Origin: Herbaspirillum aquaticum
GTDB taxonomy: Bacteria; Pseudomonadota; Gammaproteobacteria; Burkholderiales; Burkholderiaceae_D
Direction of reading: 5' to 3'
Length of the DNA: 52,251 bases
Assembly (NCBI RefSeq): GCF_002213425.1
Contig: NZ_NJGV01000030.1
Span: 1 to 52,251, forward strand
This document shows, piece after piece, positions 7,239-16,045 of this stretch. Position 1 is the stretch's first letter. Every line of letters starts with the position of its first letter. Both the position numbers and the translations under genes were made by a program. The notes under the pieces are model-generated. The model did not search any database and was not told where the DNA came from. It saw only the letters and a program-made list of their open reading frames with translations.

Positions 7239-9293
7239 TCAGAAGGCGGTGCGTACCCCCACGATGAAGTTGCGGCCACCCAGCGGTACCGTCTCGCGCA
7301 GCACCGACGTGGACAAGCGGATGTCCTGGTTCAGCAGGTTGCGGGCCAGTGCGAACCAGGTCAGCTTCACGCCGTTGAGGCGCTGGGTATAGGACAGGTT
7401 GGCGTCCAGCTGGGTATAGGACGGGGTCTCATAGGTTTCGAAGGACGCCAGGCGATCCTGCTTCTGCGCGCGCAAGACCTTCACGCCGCTGGCCCAGGGG
7501 CCGGTCTTGTAGCCCAGCTCGATACCGTAACGGGTGGACGGTTGCAGGGGCAGGTTGCCGAGATTGTCGAGCGTGCCGCGCGAGGTATCGGCAAAGACCC
7601 GGCCGGACATGCCTTCGCCGTTCCAGTTGTACGTGACCTCGGCTTCCACCCCGCGGATGGTGGCATCGCCCTGCGACCAGAAGCGCTGGGTGAATTCGCC
7701 ATCGGGATCAGCCGTGCCGGTATCGTCCACCTGGCCGTTGGTACGGCCGTAGATGTAGTTGTTGACCTTGTTGCGGAAGACATTGCCCTTCCAGCGCACC
7801 AGACCTTCGGTCTTCTGCAGGGTCAGCTCGATGTTGTGTGACGTTTCCTTCTTCAACTGGTTGTCACCGATGTCGTAGGTGGAGGTCGACTCATGGGGAC
7901 CGTTGGAATAGAGCTCCTCCACCGTCGGCGCACGCTGGGCAAAGGAATAGGTCAGGCCCAGGCCGTAACCGGGCTGGAAGGTCCACAGGCCGCCGGTGGA
8001 CCAGGACACCAGGCTGAAATCGCGTCCCGGCAGGCCGCTGCCGCTGTCCGGACGACGGCTCACGCTCTCGGCGCGCAGGCCGGCGCTGGCCAGCACCTGG
8101 CCGAACTGGCGTTCTTCCACCAGGAAGCCGGCAAAGGACCTCGACCGCGTGGGCGGGGTCAGCTCGGAGACCCCGGTATCGGGCGTGAGGGCCGAGTAGT
8201 TGCTCTGCTCGGTCTGCACGCCGAAGGTGCCGTGCCAGCCGGCCAGCGGGGCGTGCGTCAGTTCCCAGCGGGTCTGCACGGCACGGTTGGCGAAGACCGT
8301 GTTGGGCGTGCCATCCTCCGCCTTCTCGATGTGGCTGTAGTCGGTGTACCCCATGCGGAAGCGGAATTTCTCGATGCCGGCGAAGGGGTTGTTGACCACG
8401 GTATCGAGGTCGTAGCGGTTCTGGTGCAGGTCGATGAAGGACTTTTCGTCGGTCGGGATACCGTAGTGATCGTCCAGCGTCGCCGCCGACAGGCCGATGT
8501 AACCCCAGTTGGTGACGTAGGAGATGCCGCCACCCAGGCTGGTCTCGTGGGTGAAGGAATTAGGCAGGCGCCCCGACGCGCTGCTGCCATCACCCTGGCG
8601 CACGTTGCCGGGGATCTTGTAGTTGTCGGTATCGCGGTAGTTGCCGTCCAGGTGCAGGCCGATCTGGCCGGCCGAGGTATCGAGCGAGAAAGACGTGTTC
8701 TTTTCGCCATCGACGGTGCCATAGCGGCCTTCGACGGTGCCGGTGGGCTTGCCGACCAGCTCGGTGGGGATGCGGTCATTGACCACGTTGACCAGTCCGC
8801 CGATGGCGCCCGAGCCATACAGCAGCGCGGCCGGGCCACGCAGGATCTCGATCTGGCGGGCGGTCGCGGCTTCGGTGGCCACCGCATGATCGTTGGAGAC
8901 GGTGGAGACGTCGGAGACGCCCATGCCGTTCTGCAAGATCATCACGCGCGGACCTTCCATGCCGCGGATGATGGGACGCGAGGCGCCGGCACCGAAGGCG
9001 CTGGCGGACACGCCCAGTTCGCCCGAGAGCGTATCACCCAGCGAATTGCCGAGCTTGTTGCGCAGTTCGTCTCCGGCGATGACCTTGGCGGGTGTCAGGA
9101 CCTGCACGTCTTCCTGCGAGGCGAAAGGCGTCGCGGTGACGACGATGGGTTGCAGGGCCGGTTGGGCCGCAGGCGTGGCAGTGGTTGCAGCAGGGGTGGC
9201 GCTGGTGTCGGCAGTCTGGGCGACTGCGGATACGGACCAGGCCGCCAGGGCCGAGAAGACGGCCGAGGCGATGCGTTGGCGTTGAAAAGCCAT
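7239..9293 (-). CDS. TonB-dependent outer-membrane receptor, ZnuD-like
   Basis: This 684-residue protein has a signal peptide (first about 25 residues ending AVAQ), a TonB-box-like IVVTATP near residue 50 and a plug domain with RPIIRGMEG and LYGSGAIGGLVNV. A 22-strand-type barrel follows, ending in the terminal Phe expected of an outer-membrane protein. The plug wording and the barrel motif STYDIGDNQLKKE near residue 475 resemble ZnuD, the zinc receptor of Neisseria and relatives. Downstream order is consistent with this: a histidine-rich exported protein and dksA lie just upstream on the same strand. I did not see a Zur box. Haem, copper or siderophore uptake cannot be excluded. Confidence 0.82.
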   Translation of the reverse strand: MAFQRQRIASAVFSALAAWSVSAVAQTADTSATPAATTATPAAQPALQPIVVTATPFASQEDVQVLTPAKVIAGDELRNKLGNSLGDTLSGELGVSASAFGAGASRPIIRGMEGPRVMILQNGMGVSDVSTVSNDHAVATEAATARQIEILRGPAALLYGSGAIGGLVNVVNDRIPTELVGKPTGTVEGRYGTVDGEKNTSFSLDTSAGQIGLHLDGNYRDTDNYKIPGNVRQGDGSSASGRLPNSFTHETSLGGGISYVTNWGYIGLSAATLDDHYGIPTDEKSFIDLHQNRYDLDTVVNNPFAGIEKFRFRMGYTDYSHIEKAEDGTPNTVFANRAVQTRWELTHAPLAGWHGTFGVQTEQSNYSALTPDTGVSELTPPTRSRSFAGFLVEERQFGQVLASAGLRAESVSRRPDSGSGLPGRDFSLVSWSTGGLWTFQPGYGLGLTYSFAQRAPTVEELYSNGPHESTSTYDIGDNQLKKETSHNIELTLQKTEGLVRWKGNVFRNKVNNYIYGRTNGQVDDTGTADPDGEFTQRFWSQGDATIRGVEAEVTYNWNGEGMSGRVFADTSRGTLDNLGNLPLQPSTRYGIELGYKTGPWASGVKVLRAQKQDRLASFETYETPSYTQLDANLSYTQRLNGVKLTWFALARNLLNQDIRLSTSVLRETVPLGGRNFIVGVRTAF

Positions 9294-9316
9294 GTGAATT
9301 CCTTGTTATGCAGAAG

Positions 9317-9351
9317 GCGCCGCCACTTGTCGTGAGGGAAACGGGCGGCGC
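9317..9351 (-). other. Hairpin in the leader of the TonB receptor gene
   Basis: An 8-bp perfect stem (GCGCCGCC with GGCGGCGC) and a 19-base loop lie 24-58 bases upstream of the receptor ATG. No T-run follows on the minus strand, so a terminator is unlikely. It could be a leader structure or mRNA processing site; nothing resembling a cobalamin riboswitch was seen. Confidence 0.4.
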
Positions 9352-9474
9352 GGATACACCGGCCGTCAACACGCGATCACGCGCGGCGACGGCGTCAGGA
9401 CGACGCGGCACCACGCACGGATGCGCGAGCGACAACCGGTAACCAGTCAGGCGGGTATTGCAGCGGGAGGGAAT

Positions 9475-9876
9475 TCAGCGCGGCGGGGCGCGCGAGGAGA
9501 AATGGCAGTTCAGCGGTGCGTCCCAGGACGCGAAAGCCAGCCACAGGGCCAGCACGCGCACCGGCGGCAGCAGCGGCAGGGGAGGAAAATCGAAGTGCAC
9601 ACCGGCCGACAGGGCGGCGGCGTCATAGGCCACGCAGGAGTGGTGCAGGTCGTGGGCGTGGTGATGATGGGCATCCTGCCCATCGGCGGCAGCGGGATCG
9701 GCGTGGGCCTTCTCGCCTTCATCGAACAGGGCTTCGCTGATCAGCGAATGGACCGTTCCCGGTGCCCAGCCCGCGTGCGCAATTCCGTGCACGAAACCCA
9801 GCATCTGCGCGAACAACAGCGACATCGCCAGCAGGGCGATGACGGCAGAGCTTCGCAGGGCGCGCAGACGGTACAT
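9475..9876 (-). CDS. Histidine-rich exported protein of unknown function
   Basis: This 133-residue protein has a hydrophobic N-terminus (residues about 9-30, signal peptide or anchor). A central metal-binding-like segment (about 70-82) contains HHHHAHDLHHSC, and a second hydrophobic stretch follows (PPLPLLPPVRVLALWLAF). I start at the ATG at 9876 because the signal sequence begins there; an upstream in-frame ATG at 9927 is possible. No strong ribosome site precedes either. It is encoded between dksA and the ZnuD-like receptor on the same strand, so a periplasmic zinc- or copper-handling role is a reasonable inference. Small DUF2946-like proteins look similar, but I cannot assign a family firmly. 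Confidence 0.7.
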   Translation of the reverse strand: MYRLRALRSSAVIALLAMSLLFAQMLGFVHGIAHAGWAPGTVHSLISEALFDEGEKAHADPAAADGQDAHHHHAHDLHHSCVAYDAAALSAGVHFDFPPLPLLPPVRVLALWLAFASWDAPLNCHFSSRAPPR

Positions 9877-9956
9877 GAGGCGGGACCAGGTTGGAAACGA
9901 CAGCGGCACTGCGCCTGCGCACCGCATGGCGCAGGCGTCATCGTGCGAGGCGAAGA

Positions 9957-10442
9957 TCAGTCGCCGTAGAGTTTCTGCTTCAGTTCGCGGCGTTGCTGGG
10001 CTTCCAGCGACAGGGTCGCGGTCGGACGCGCCAGCAGGCGGGGGATACCGATCGGTTCACCCGTTTCTTCACACCAGCCGTACTCGCCATTGTCGATGGA
10101 GACGATGGATTGCTGCACCTTCTTGAGCAGCTTGCGCTCGCGGTCGCGGGTGCGCAGTTCCAGCGCGTGTTCTTCCTCGATGGTGGCGCGGTCGGCCGGG
10201 TCCGGCACCAGCACGGTCTCGCGCAGGTGTTCGGTGGTTTCATCCGCGTTCTTGAGCAGATCCTTTTCCAGCTGCTGGAGACGGGCCTTGAAGAAAGCAA
10301 GCTGCGCTTCGTTCATGTAGTCCTTCTCGTCCATCTTGAGGATTTGTTCCTCGGTCAGCAACTGCGCTGCAGGGGTAGTTTTGGGAGTCTTGGTTGCCAC
10401 TTCGCTTACTTTCAATACTACGGGTTTTTCAACTATATCCAT
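9957..10442 (-). CDS. dksA: RNA polymerase-binding transcription factor DksA (single-cysteine type)
   Basis: This is about 161 residues. It has an N-terminal helix, the coiled coil with the acidic tip (PDPADRAT), then the globular zinc-finger region. In Escherichia coli four cysteines hold zinc; here the four positions read Cys, Thr, Ser and Ala (WCEET...TLSLEA), so zinc cannot be bound in the same way. This CTSA pattern is known in several beta- and alphaproteobacterial DksA proteins that keep function without zinc. DksA binds the secondary channel of RNA polymerase and, with ppGpp, represses rRNA promoters. The start is uncertain: ATG at 10442 is chosen, with a GTG about 14 codons in and a GTG at 10508 as alternatives. 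Confidence 0.92.
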   Translation of the reverse strand: MDIVEKPVVLKVSEVATKTPKTTPAAQLLTEEQILKMDEKDYMNEAQLAFFKARLQQLEKDLLKNADETTEHLRETVLVPDPADRATIEEEHALELRTRDRERKLLKKVQQSIVSIDNGEYGWCEETGEPIGIPRLLARPTATLSLEAQQRRELKQKLYGD

Positions 10443-10601
10443 TCCCGGCTGATGCACGGCTGCCGGAACAGGTCGCTTGTGAATCCACTTCCCTTGCCGC
10501 GTTGGCACCTCTTCGATTGACGTTGACGCGATCAGTGCGCAGCGCCGGGCCGTCAGGACCGGGGCGCGTTGCCGATGGCGTACGCTTTTTCGCGGTCAAG
10601 G

Positions 10602-10629
10602 ATTGTACACCAACGATTCAGTATGCCAA
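10602..10629 (-). promoter_or_regulatory. Sigma-70 promoter, probably for dksA
   Basis: On the minus strand TTGGCA (10624-10629) and TACAAT (10602-10607) are separated by 16 bases, a good housekeeping promoter. It would give a 5' leader of about 150 bases before the chosen dksA ATG. Confidence 0.55.
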
Positions 10630-10771
10630 GCCTTTGGCGCGGCGGCCCGCTGGCCATCTCCTCGGGCGGCGTTCCGGTTCATGGAGCGGTTCATGACTTC
10701 CCCTGTGACGGGCTAGGCGGGGCGGGCTGATCGCGCTTGTGAATTGTCGTCGTTCGGAACATCAGCCTGGC

Positions 10772-10792
10772 GCATGCTGCATGCTGCATGCT
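10772..10792. repeat. Three tandem GCATGCT heptamers
   Basis: GCATGCT is repeated three times without spacing in the non-coding gap downstream of moeB. GCATGC is self-complementary, so the repeat can pair with itself in several registers. It is probably a slipped-strand microrepeat. Confidence 0.8.
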
Positions 10793-10880
10793 ATTTGCAT
10801 TGCAACATCCATCCGTGTTTATACCAGAAGAACGGGGCCCGATGGAAGCGGCGATGCGTGCCATCGGCCGCACCCCCTGC

Positions 10881-11642
10881 CTATCCGTGCCGCTGGGCAC
10901 ACACCGGGCAATGGCGGTCGCGGCCGATGCCGATGCTGGTCCATTCCATCTCGCGCGCATCCAGGATCAGGAGGCGCCCGGCCAGCGAGCGGCCGATACC
11001 GGCCACCAGCTTGATGGCCTCGGCTGCCTGCATGGTGCCGATGATGCCGACCAGGGGCGAGAATACGCCCATGGTGGAACATTGCACTTCCTCGAACTCG
11101 CGCTCGGGCGGGAACAGGCAGGCATAGCAGGGGCTGGCATCCTGGCGCGGGTCGAACACGCTGACCTGGCCATCGAAGCGGATCGCCGCGCCCGACACCA
11201 GCGGCACCCCGGCCGCCACGCAGGCGCGGTTGACCGCATGGCGGGTGGCAAAATTGTCGCTGCAGTCCAGGACCACGTCCGCCGCCGCCACCAGCGCCTG
11301 CAGGCGCTCGCCATCGACCCGCTCGGCCAGGGCCGTGACCTGCACGCCGGGGTTGATCTGCTGCAAGGCTTCGCGTCCGGACGCGACCTTGGGCTGGCCC
11401 ACGCGCGCGGTGGTGTGCATGATCTGGCGTTGCAGGTTGGTGAGATCGACGGTGTCGTGATCCACCAGGGTGATGTGGCCTACCCCGGCCGACGCCAGGT
11501 ACATGGCCGCCGGCGAGCCCAGGCCGCCGGCACCGATCACCAGGGCATGGCCTTGCAGCAGGCGGGTCTGGCCTTCGATGTCGATCTCGTCGAGCAGGAT
11601 GTGGCGCGAGTAGCGCAGCAGCTGTTGGTCATCCATCGTCAT
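10881..11642 (-). CDS. moeB: Molybdopterin-synthase adenylyltransferase MoeB (ThiF/HesA family)
   Basis: This E1-like adenylating enzyme has about 253 residues. It opens with the family sequence LLRYSRHILL, then the nucleotide loop GAGGLGSP (about 37-44), DLTNLQRQI, DCSDNFATR and a conserved Cys in the STMGVFSP region. Two zinc-binding pairs, CYAC and a C-terminal CPVC, are present. MoeB adenylates the C-terminus of the small molybdopterin synthase subunit MoaD; ThiF, which acts on ThiS, is nearly indistinguishable. There is no C-terminal rhodanese domain. It is the last gene of gpmA-envC-ctpA-moeB. The start is the ATG at 11642, with ATG 11636 as an alternative. Confidence 0.85.
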   Translation of the reverse strand: MTMDDQQLLRYSRHILLDEIDIEGQTRLLQGHALVIGAGGLGSPAAMYLASAGVGHITLVDHDTVDLTNLQRQIMHTTARVGQPKVASGREALQQINPGVQVTALAERVDGERLQALVAAADVVLDCSDNFATRHAVNRACVAAGVPLVSGAAIRFDGQVSVFDPRQDASPCYACLFPPEREFEEVQCSTMGVFSPLVGIIGTMQAAEAIKLVAGIGRSLAGRLLILDAREMEWTSIGIGRDRHCPVCAQRHG

Positions 11643-11719
11643 ATCCGACACGGTTGAGATGAAAAAAAGGGCCGCTGGCAAGTGCTAGCGGCCCGATGTG
11701 CCTGCCCGCAGGCGGCGTA

Positions 11720-13216
11720 TTACTTGGTGGTGTCGATCTTTTCGGCGGGCGCCTTGTTATCCTTGCGCTCGTCCTTCACCGGGGTGTCGTTCTTGCCTTC
11801 TTCATTGCGCACTTCCGGCTTGGCGTTGGAGACCTTCACCGGCAACCCCTTCAACTGGTTCAGCGCCTGGGTCAGCTGGAAGTCGTCCTTGCTGCCGAAT
11901 TCCAGCGGCTTGCGCTTCTTCTCGGCGGCGATCAGGCGCTCTTCAGACTGTTCATCCATGGCCTTGGCCTTGACTTCAGCGGACTTGTCGGTGTCGTTGG
12001 TCAGGTGCTTGGAGAGATCGGCTTCACGCAGGCGCAGGCCGTTCAAGCCATCGCCATCCGGGTATTCGTCCACCATGATGTCCGGCACGATGCCGCGCGC
12101 CTGGATGGAACGGCCCTTGGGCGTGTAGTAGCGGGCGGTGGTCAGCTTGACGGCGGTGTTCTTCTCCGGCGGCAGTGCGATCACCGATTGCACCGAGCCC
12201 TTGCCGAAGGACTGCGTGCCCATGATGGTGGCGCGCTTGTAATCCTGCAGGGCACCGGCCACGATTTCGGAGGCCGACGCCGAGCCGCTGTTGATCAGGA
12301 CCACCATCGGAACCTTCTTGATGGCATCCGGCAGGCGCGACAGCGGATCCGACAGCGGGTTGGCAGCGTAATACTCACGCTTGGCATAGAAGGTCTGCTT
12401 GGAACTCGGAAGCTGGCCATTGGTGGAGACCACCACCGAATCCTTGGGCAGGAAGGCCGCCGCCACGCCGATGGCACCAGGCAGCACGCCGCCCGGGTCA
12501 TTGCGCAGGTCCAGCACGATGCCCTTCAGGTTGGGTTCCTGGGCGTAGATGGCGGCGAGCTTCTTGGACATGTCGTCCACCGTCGGTTCCTGGAACTGGG
12601 TCACGCGCAGCCAGGCGTAGCCCGGTTCGACCACCTTGGACTTGACGCTCTGCACGCGGATTTCCTGACGGGTGATGGTCAGGATGACGGGCTTGTCTTC
12701 GTCCTTGCGGGCGATGGTCAGGGTGATCTTGGTGTTGGGTTCGCCGCGCATCTTCTTGACGGCTTCATCCAGGGTCAGGCCCTTGACCGGGGTGCTGTCC
12801 AGGCGGGTGATCAGGTCACCGGCCTTGATCCCGGCGCGGAAGGCCGGTGAATCCTCGATGGGGGAGATGACCTTGACGTAGCCATCTTCCATGCCGACCT
12901 CGATGCCCAGGCCCACGAACTTGCCCATGGTGCCTTCACGCAGCTCCTTGTAGGCCTTCTTGTCCAGATAGGCGGAGTGCGGGTCGAGCGAGGCGACCAT
13001 GCCGGAAATGGCCTCGGTCAGCAGCTTCTTGTCATCGACCTGTTCGACGTAATCCGACTTGATGAGACCGAACACGTCGGCCATCTGGCGCAGCTCCTCC
13101 AGGGGCAGCGACGCCGTTGCATTCTTTTGCGCGATGGCGTCGAACTGAATCATCGCAGTGGCACCTGCCACCATGCCCAACCCGATCAAACCGATATTCT
13201 TGAGTTTGCTGCCCAT
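11720..13216 (-). CDS. ctpA: S41 C-terminal processing peptidase (CtpA/Prc family)
   Basis: This 498-residue protease has an N-terminal signal anchor (IGLIGLGMVAGATAMI), a PDZ domain (about 100-185, FVGLGIEVGMEDG then SPAFRAGIKAGD) and an S41 catalytic core. The catalytic serine is in GSASASE (Ser about 314) and the lysine in FGKGS (Lys339), 25 residues apart as in Prc. Family members cleave C-terminal tails of periplasmic proteins, often regulators of murein hydrolases. Its gene starts 3 bases after the stop of envC, which encodes an amidase activator. That suggests a joint role in cell-wall remodelling. The tail (about 440-498) is charged and Lys-rich. Confidence 0.93.
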   Translation of the reverse strand: MGSKLKNIGLIGLGMVAGATAMIQFDAIAQKNATASLPLEELRQMADVFGLIKSDYVEQVDDKKLLTEAISGMVASLDPHSAYLDKKAYKELREGTMGKFVGLGIEVGMEDGYVKVISPIEDSPAFRAGIKAGDLITRLDSTPVKGLTLDEAVKKMRGEPNTKITLTIARKDEDKPVILTITRQEIRVQSVKSKVVEPGYAWLRVTQFQEPTVDDMSKKLAAIYAQEPNLKGIVLDLRNDPGGVLPGAIGVAAAFLPKDSVVVSTNGQLPSSKQTFYAKREYYAANPLSDPLSRLPDAIKKVPMVVLINSGSASASEIVAGALQDYKRATIMGTQSFGKGSVQSVIALPPEKNTAVKLTTARYYTPKGRSIQARGIVPDIMVDEYPDGDGLNGLRLREADLSKHLTNDTDKSAEVKAKAMDEQSEERLIAAEKKRKPLEFGSKDDFQLTQALNQLKGLPVKVSNAKPEVRNEEGKNDTPVKDERKDNKAPAEKIDTTK

Positions 13217-13219
13217 GTG

Positions 13220-14617
13220 TCACCTAGAAGTTACCCACCCCTGTGGGTCGAATGCGCGGCCTTGATACCGCATTTCAAAGTATAAACCCGATTGCTCATT
13301 GCCGCCGCTGTTGCCTGCAGTGGCAATGGTTTCCCCGGTCTTGACCAGGTCACCGGCACGTTTCAATACCGACTGGTTGTTGCCGTAAATGGTCATGTAC
13401 TGGTTGCCGTGATCGACGATGATCAGGTTGCCGAAACCGCGCAACCAATCCGCGAAGACCACGCGTCCTGCCGCCACCGCCCGCACTTCCGCCCCTTCGT
13501 GAGCGCGGATGAAGAGGCCCCGGCTGGTCGGCCCGTCACCGCGCCGGCTGCCGAACTTCGACATGAGGTCACCCTTGACCGGCAAATGCAATTGTCCGCG
13601 CAGGCTGGCAAAGGGCTTGCCGAAGTTGTCCGCCTGCGGCTCGGGCAGCGTGTCGTTGCGGCCCAGCGAAGCCTGTTGCGGTGGTTCGTCATCATCGATG
13701 GCGTCGGCCGGATCGGGCATCTTCGGCGCCGGCTTGCCTTCCTTGGCGGCCCTGGCCGCTTCGGCGGCGCGCTTTTCGGCGCGGGCACGCTGTTCAGCCA
13801 GACGCTTCTCGCGTTCGGCCTTGGCTTTGGCCAATTGTTCCTGGCGACGTTTCTCGCGAGCCTCGGCTTCGGCCTTTTTCTGCTGCTCGATGATCTGCGC
13901 CAGCTTGTCCACCAGGCTGGAGAGGCGCTGCTGGTCCTGCTCGATGCGGCCGGCTTCCTGGCGCTGGGCGTTGAGTTTGGTGGAAAGCTGCGAGAGCAAG
14001 GTCTGGCGGCGGCCCTTCTCGCGTTCCAGCACCTTCTTTTGCTCCAGTTCTTCCTGGGCGATTTCTTCCAGTTCGAACTTGGCGTTCTGGGTATCGGCCT
14101 TGTTGGCACGGATCGCCTGCTGGTTGGCGCGCAGCGTTTCAATCAGCTTGGCCTGGGCTTGCGAGACATAGCCCATGTACTGCAGCTCGCGGTTGATGCG
14201 ATTGGGGTTGTCCCCGGAGAGCAGCAGCTTGATGCGATCTTCATTGCCGGCCACGTATTGCTCGCGCAGCAGCTTGGAGAGCTGCGCCTGCTGGGCGTTG
14301 ACCAGCGCGGTCAGTTCATTCAACTGCTTGACCAGCTGCGCCAGGCGCGCTTCGGTGGCCTGCTGCTCCTGCGCCAGGTCGCGCAGCGAACGGTTGGCTT
14401 TGGAAATCGCCTGTTCGGAGGCGGCCAGGGCATCGGCGGCGTTGTCCTTGGCGGTCTCGGTCTGGTCGATATCGCGCTTGAGGGTGGTCAGGCGTTGCTG
14501 CAGGTCGGCCTGTTCCTTCTCGGCGGCCTGCTTCTGCCTGGTGCGCTCGGTGATCGGCTGGCCTTGGACCGCTGCACACAGCAGCAGACCGGACGCCATC
14601 GCGACCAGCACGCGCAA
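13220..14617 (-). CDS. envC: EnvC-like murein hydrolase activator (degenerate LytM/M23)
   Basis: This 465-residue protein has a signal peptide, a long coiled coil (about 25-300, rich in Q, E, K and A) and a C-terminal LytM/M23 domain. The domain lacks the metal ligands of active peptidases: the H-x3-D site reads RGLFI-RAH and the HxH site reads GLYFEMR. In EnvC this loss is normal, because the protein activates the amidases AmiA/AmiB at the septum instead of cutting murein itself. The sequence near the end (GNSGGNEQSGLYFEMRYQG) closely follows EnvC wording. It lies between gpmA and ctpA, an order common in betaproteobacteria. Confidence 0.9.
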   Translation of the reverse strand: MRVLVAMASGLLLCAAVQGQPITERTRQKQAAEKEQADLQQRLTTLKRDIDQTETAKDNAADALAASEQAISKANRSLRDLAQEQQATEARLAQLVKQLNELTALVNAQQAQLSKLLREQYVAGNEDRIKLLLSGDNPNRINRELQYMGYVSQAQAKLIETLRANQQAIRANKADTQNAKFELEEIAQEELEQKKVLEREKGRRQTLLSQLSTKLNAQRQEAGRIEQDQQRLSSLVDKLAQIIEQQKKAEAEAREKRRQEQLAKAKAEREKRLAEQRARAEKRAAEAARAAKEGKPAPKMPDPADAIDDDEPPQQASLGRNDTLPEPQADNFGKPFASLRGQLHLPVKGDLMSKFGSRRGDGPTSRGLFIRAHEGAEVRAVAAGRVVFADWLRGFGNLIIVDHGNQYMTIYGNNQSVLKRAGDLVKTGETIATAGNSGGNEQSGLYFEMRYQGRAFDPQGWVTSR

Positions 14618-14724
14618 GGCTCCCCGCGGCGCGCCCGGTATCAGGGACGAGCGCGCCGGTAAAATGCACTTTCCGGAAAGGGACGCCGCCTGTGCGGCCG
14701 GCGTCTTGCTGGAGCAACGCAGTT

Positions 14725-15471
14725 TTATTTCGACTTCCCTTGATTGGCCACGGCCTTGAGCGCTGCCTCGATGGCGGACTGGTCGCCCAGGTAGTAGCTC
14801 TTGATAGGCTTGAGGTCGGCATCCAGTTCATAGACCAGCGGCTGGCCGTTGGGGATGTTCAGGCCGACGATGTCGTTGTCGCTGATGCCGTCCAGGTACT
14901 TGATCAGGGCGCGCAGGCTGTTGCCGTGCGCCGAGATGATGATCTGCTTGCCGGCGCGGATGGCCGGGGCGATGGCATCATTCCAGGCCGGCAGCACGCG
15001 GGCCACGGTGTCCTTGAGGCATTCGGTCAGCGGCACCTGCTCGCGCGAGAGGCCGGCGTAGCGGGCATCGCCGAAGGCATCGCGCTCCTCGCCCGGGGTC
15101 AGCGGGTTGGGCGGGGTGTCGTAGCTGCGGCGCCAGACCAGCACCTGCTCGTCGCCGTACTGGGCGGCAGTCTCGGCCTTGTTCAGGCCCTGCAGGGCAC
15201 CGTAGTGGCGTTCATTCAGGCGCCAGTCGTTCTTGATCGGGATGTACATCTGGTCCATTTCGTCCAGCGTGGTCCAGAGGGTGCGGATGGCGCGCTTCAA
15301 CACGGAGGTGTAGGCCAGGTCGAAGGAGAAACCGGCTTCCTTGAGCAGCTTGCCGGCCTGGCGGGCTTCAGCCACGCCCTTTTCGGTCAGGTCGACGTCG
15401 ACCCAGCCGGTGAAGCGGTTGGCCAGGTTCCAGGTCGATTCGCCGTGGCGCATGAATACGATTTTGTACAT
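14725..15471 (-). CDS. gpmA: 2,3-bisphosphoglycerate-dependent phosphoglycerate mutase
   Basis: This 248-residue enzyme has the RHGEST motif at the N-terminus, with the phosphorylated His at position 9, and [15 protein letters not shown] shortly after. Length and sequence match the cofactor-dependent mutase that interconverts 3- and 2-phosphoglycerate in glycolysis and gluconeogenesis. I use the ATG at 15471 ([10 protein letters not shown]); the in-frame extension upstream has no family character. It is the first gene of the minus-strand run gpmA-envC-ctpA-moeB, separated from envC by 107 bases, and is divergent from the rhodanese gene. Confidence 0.96.
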   Translation of the reverse strand: MYKIVFMRHGESTWNLANRFTGWVDVDLTEKGVAEARQAGKLLKEAGFSFDLAYTSVLKRAIRTLWTTLDEMDQMYIPIKNDWRLNERHYGALQGLNKAETAAQYGDEQVLVWRRSYDTPPNPLTPGEERDAFGDARYAGLSREQVPLTECLKDTVARVLPAWNDAIAPAIRAGKQIIISAHGNSLRALIKYLDGISDNDIVGLNIPNGQPLVYELDADLKPIKSYYLGDQSAIEAALKAVANQGKSK

Positions 15472-15595
15472 AGCAGGACTTGTATTGATGATGGATAAAC
15501 CGCTGCGGCTGCCCCAAAGATCGACTACGCGAGACCGGGTGCACACCTTAGACTAGACTGTTCGGTCCGGATGCAAACCGCGAATGCTTCTATTT

Positions 15596-15601
15596 TATAA
15601 T
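15596..15601 (+). promoter_or_regulatory. Consensus -10 box upstream of the rhodanese-grxC-secB genes
   Basis: A perfect TATAAT lies 30 bases before the rhodanese GTG start. The -35 region at usable spacing (TGCAAA near 15572) is weak. It is a likely promoter for the plus-strand run, at modest confidence. Confidence 0.4.
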
Positions 15602-15631
15602 GCCGGGATTCAGTAAACTCATTGGACTGCC

Positions 15632-16045
15632 GTGAAATTCATCATCGACAATATTTTCCTGATCGCCCTGGCCTTGGTCTCGGGCGGTGCGCTGCTGGTT
15701 CCCTACCTGCAGCAGCGCGGCAACAAGCTCAGTCTGTTGCAGGCCACGCAGATGCTCAACCAGGGCAAGGTGCTGGTGCTGGACGTGCGTGATGCCGAAC
15801 AATTCGCCGCCGGCCACCTGCGCGACGCCCGCAACATTCCCTTGAAAGAGTTGCCGCAGCGCATCGGCGAGCTCGACAAGCTCAAGGGCCGCCCGGTCAT
15901 CGTGGTGTGCCAGACCGGCACTCAGGCCAACCGTGCCGAAGCTTCCCTGAAGAAGGCCGGCTTCACCGAAGTCTACGGCTTGAACGGCGGCATCGCCGCC
16001 TGGCAGGGCCAAGGCCTGCCGCTGACCACCAAGGAGGCAAAATGA
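15632..16045 (+). CDS. Membrane-anchored rhodanese-domain protein (YibN type)
   Basis: This 137-residue protein has one N-terminal membrane segment (about 5-25) followed by a single rhodanese domain with active-site Cys in VVCQTGTQA. It starts with GTG at 15632. Rhodanese domains carry sulfur as a persulfide; this small anchored form (YibN-like) is commonly found next to grxC and secB, as here. Its stop overlaps the grxC start by 4 bases (ATGA), so the two are translationally coupled. The exact sulfur acceptor is unknown. Confidence 0.9.
   Translation: MKFIIDNIFLIALALVSGGALLVPYLQQRGNKLSLLQATQMLNQGKVLVLDVRDAEQFAAGHLRDARNIPLKELPQRIGELDKLKGRPVIVVCQTGTQANRAEASLKKAGFTEVYGLNGGIAAWQGQGLPLTTKEAK

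Larger units (their letters stand above)
10443..10880. other. Gap between dksA and moeB
   Basis: These 438 bases contain no convincing protein gene. They hold the probable dksA promoter (10602-10629), a triple heptamer repeat (10772-10792) and the 3' flank of moeB. I see no clear terminator hairpin for moeB; the GCATGC-rich repeat could fold weakly. Confidence 0.55.

Noticed and set aside
7893..9335. A 480-codon plus-strand open frame opposite the TonB receptor
   Set aside because: It is antisense to a well-supported outer-membrane receptor; composition is Gly/His/Arg-rich with no domain or ribosome site.
9294..9474. Zur-type operator before the ZnuD-like receptor
   Set aside because: I saw a TTGTTATG fragment but no symmetric GTTATA-type dyad.
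9957..10080. Loss of three DksA zinc-finger cysteines as a sign of a broken gene
   Set aside because: The frame is intact and the Cys-Thr-Ser-Ala pattern is known in functional DksA of beta- and alphaproteobacteria.
13220..13560. EnvC-like protein as an inactivated M23 peptidase pseudogene
   Set aside because: Loss of the metal ligands is characteristic of EnvC activators and the reading frame is complete.
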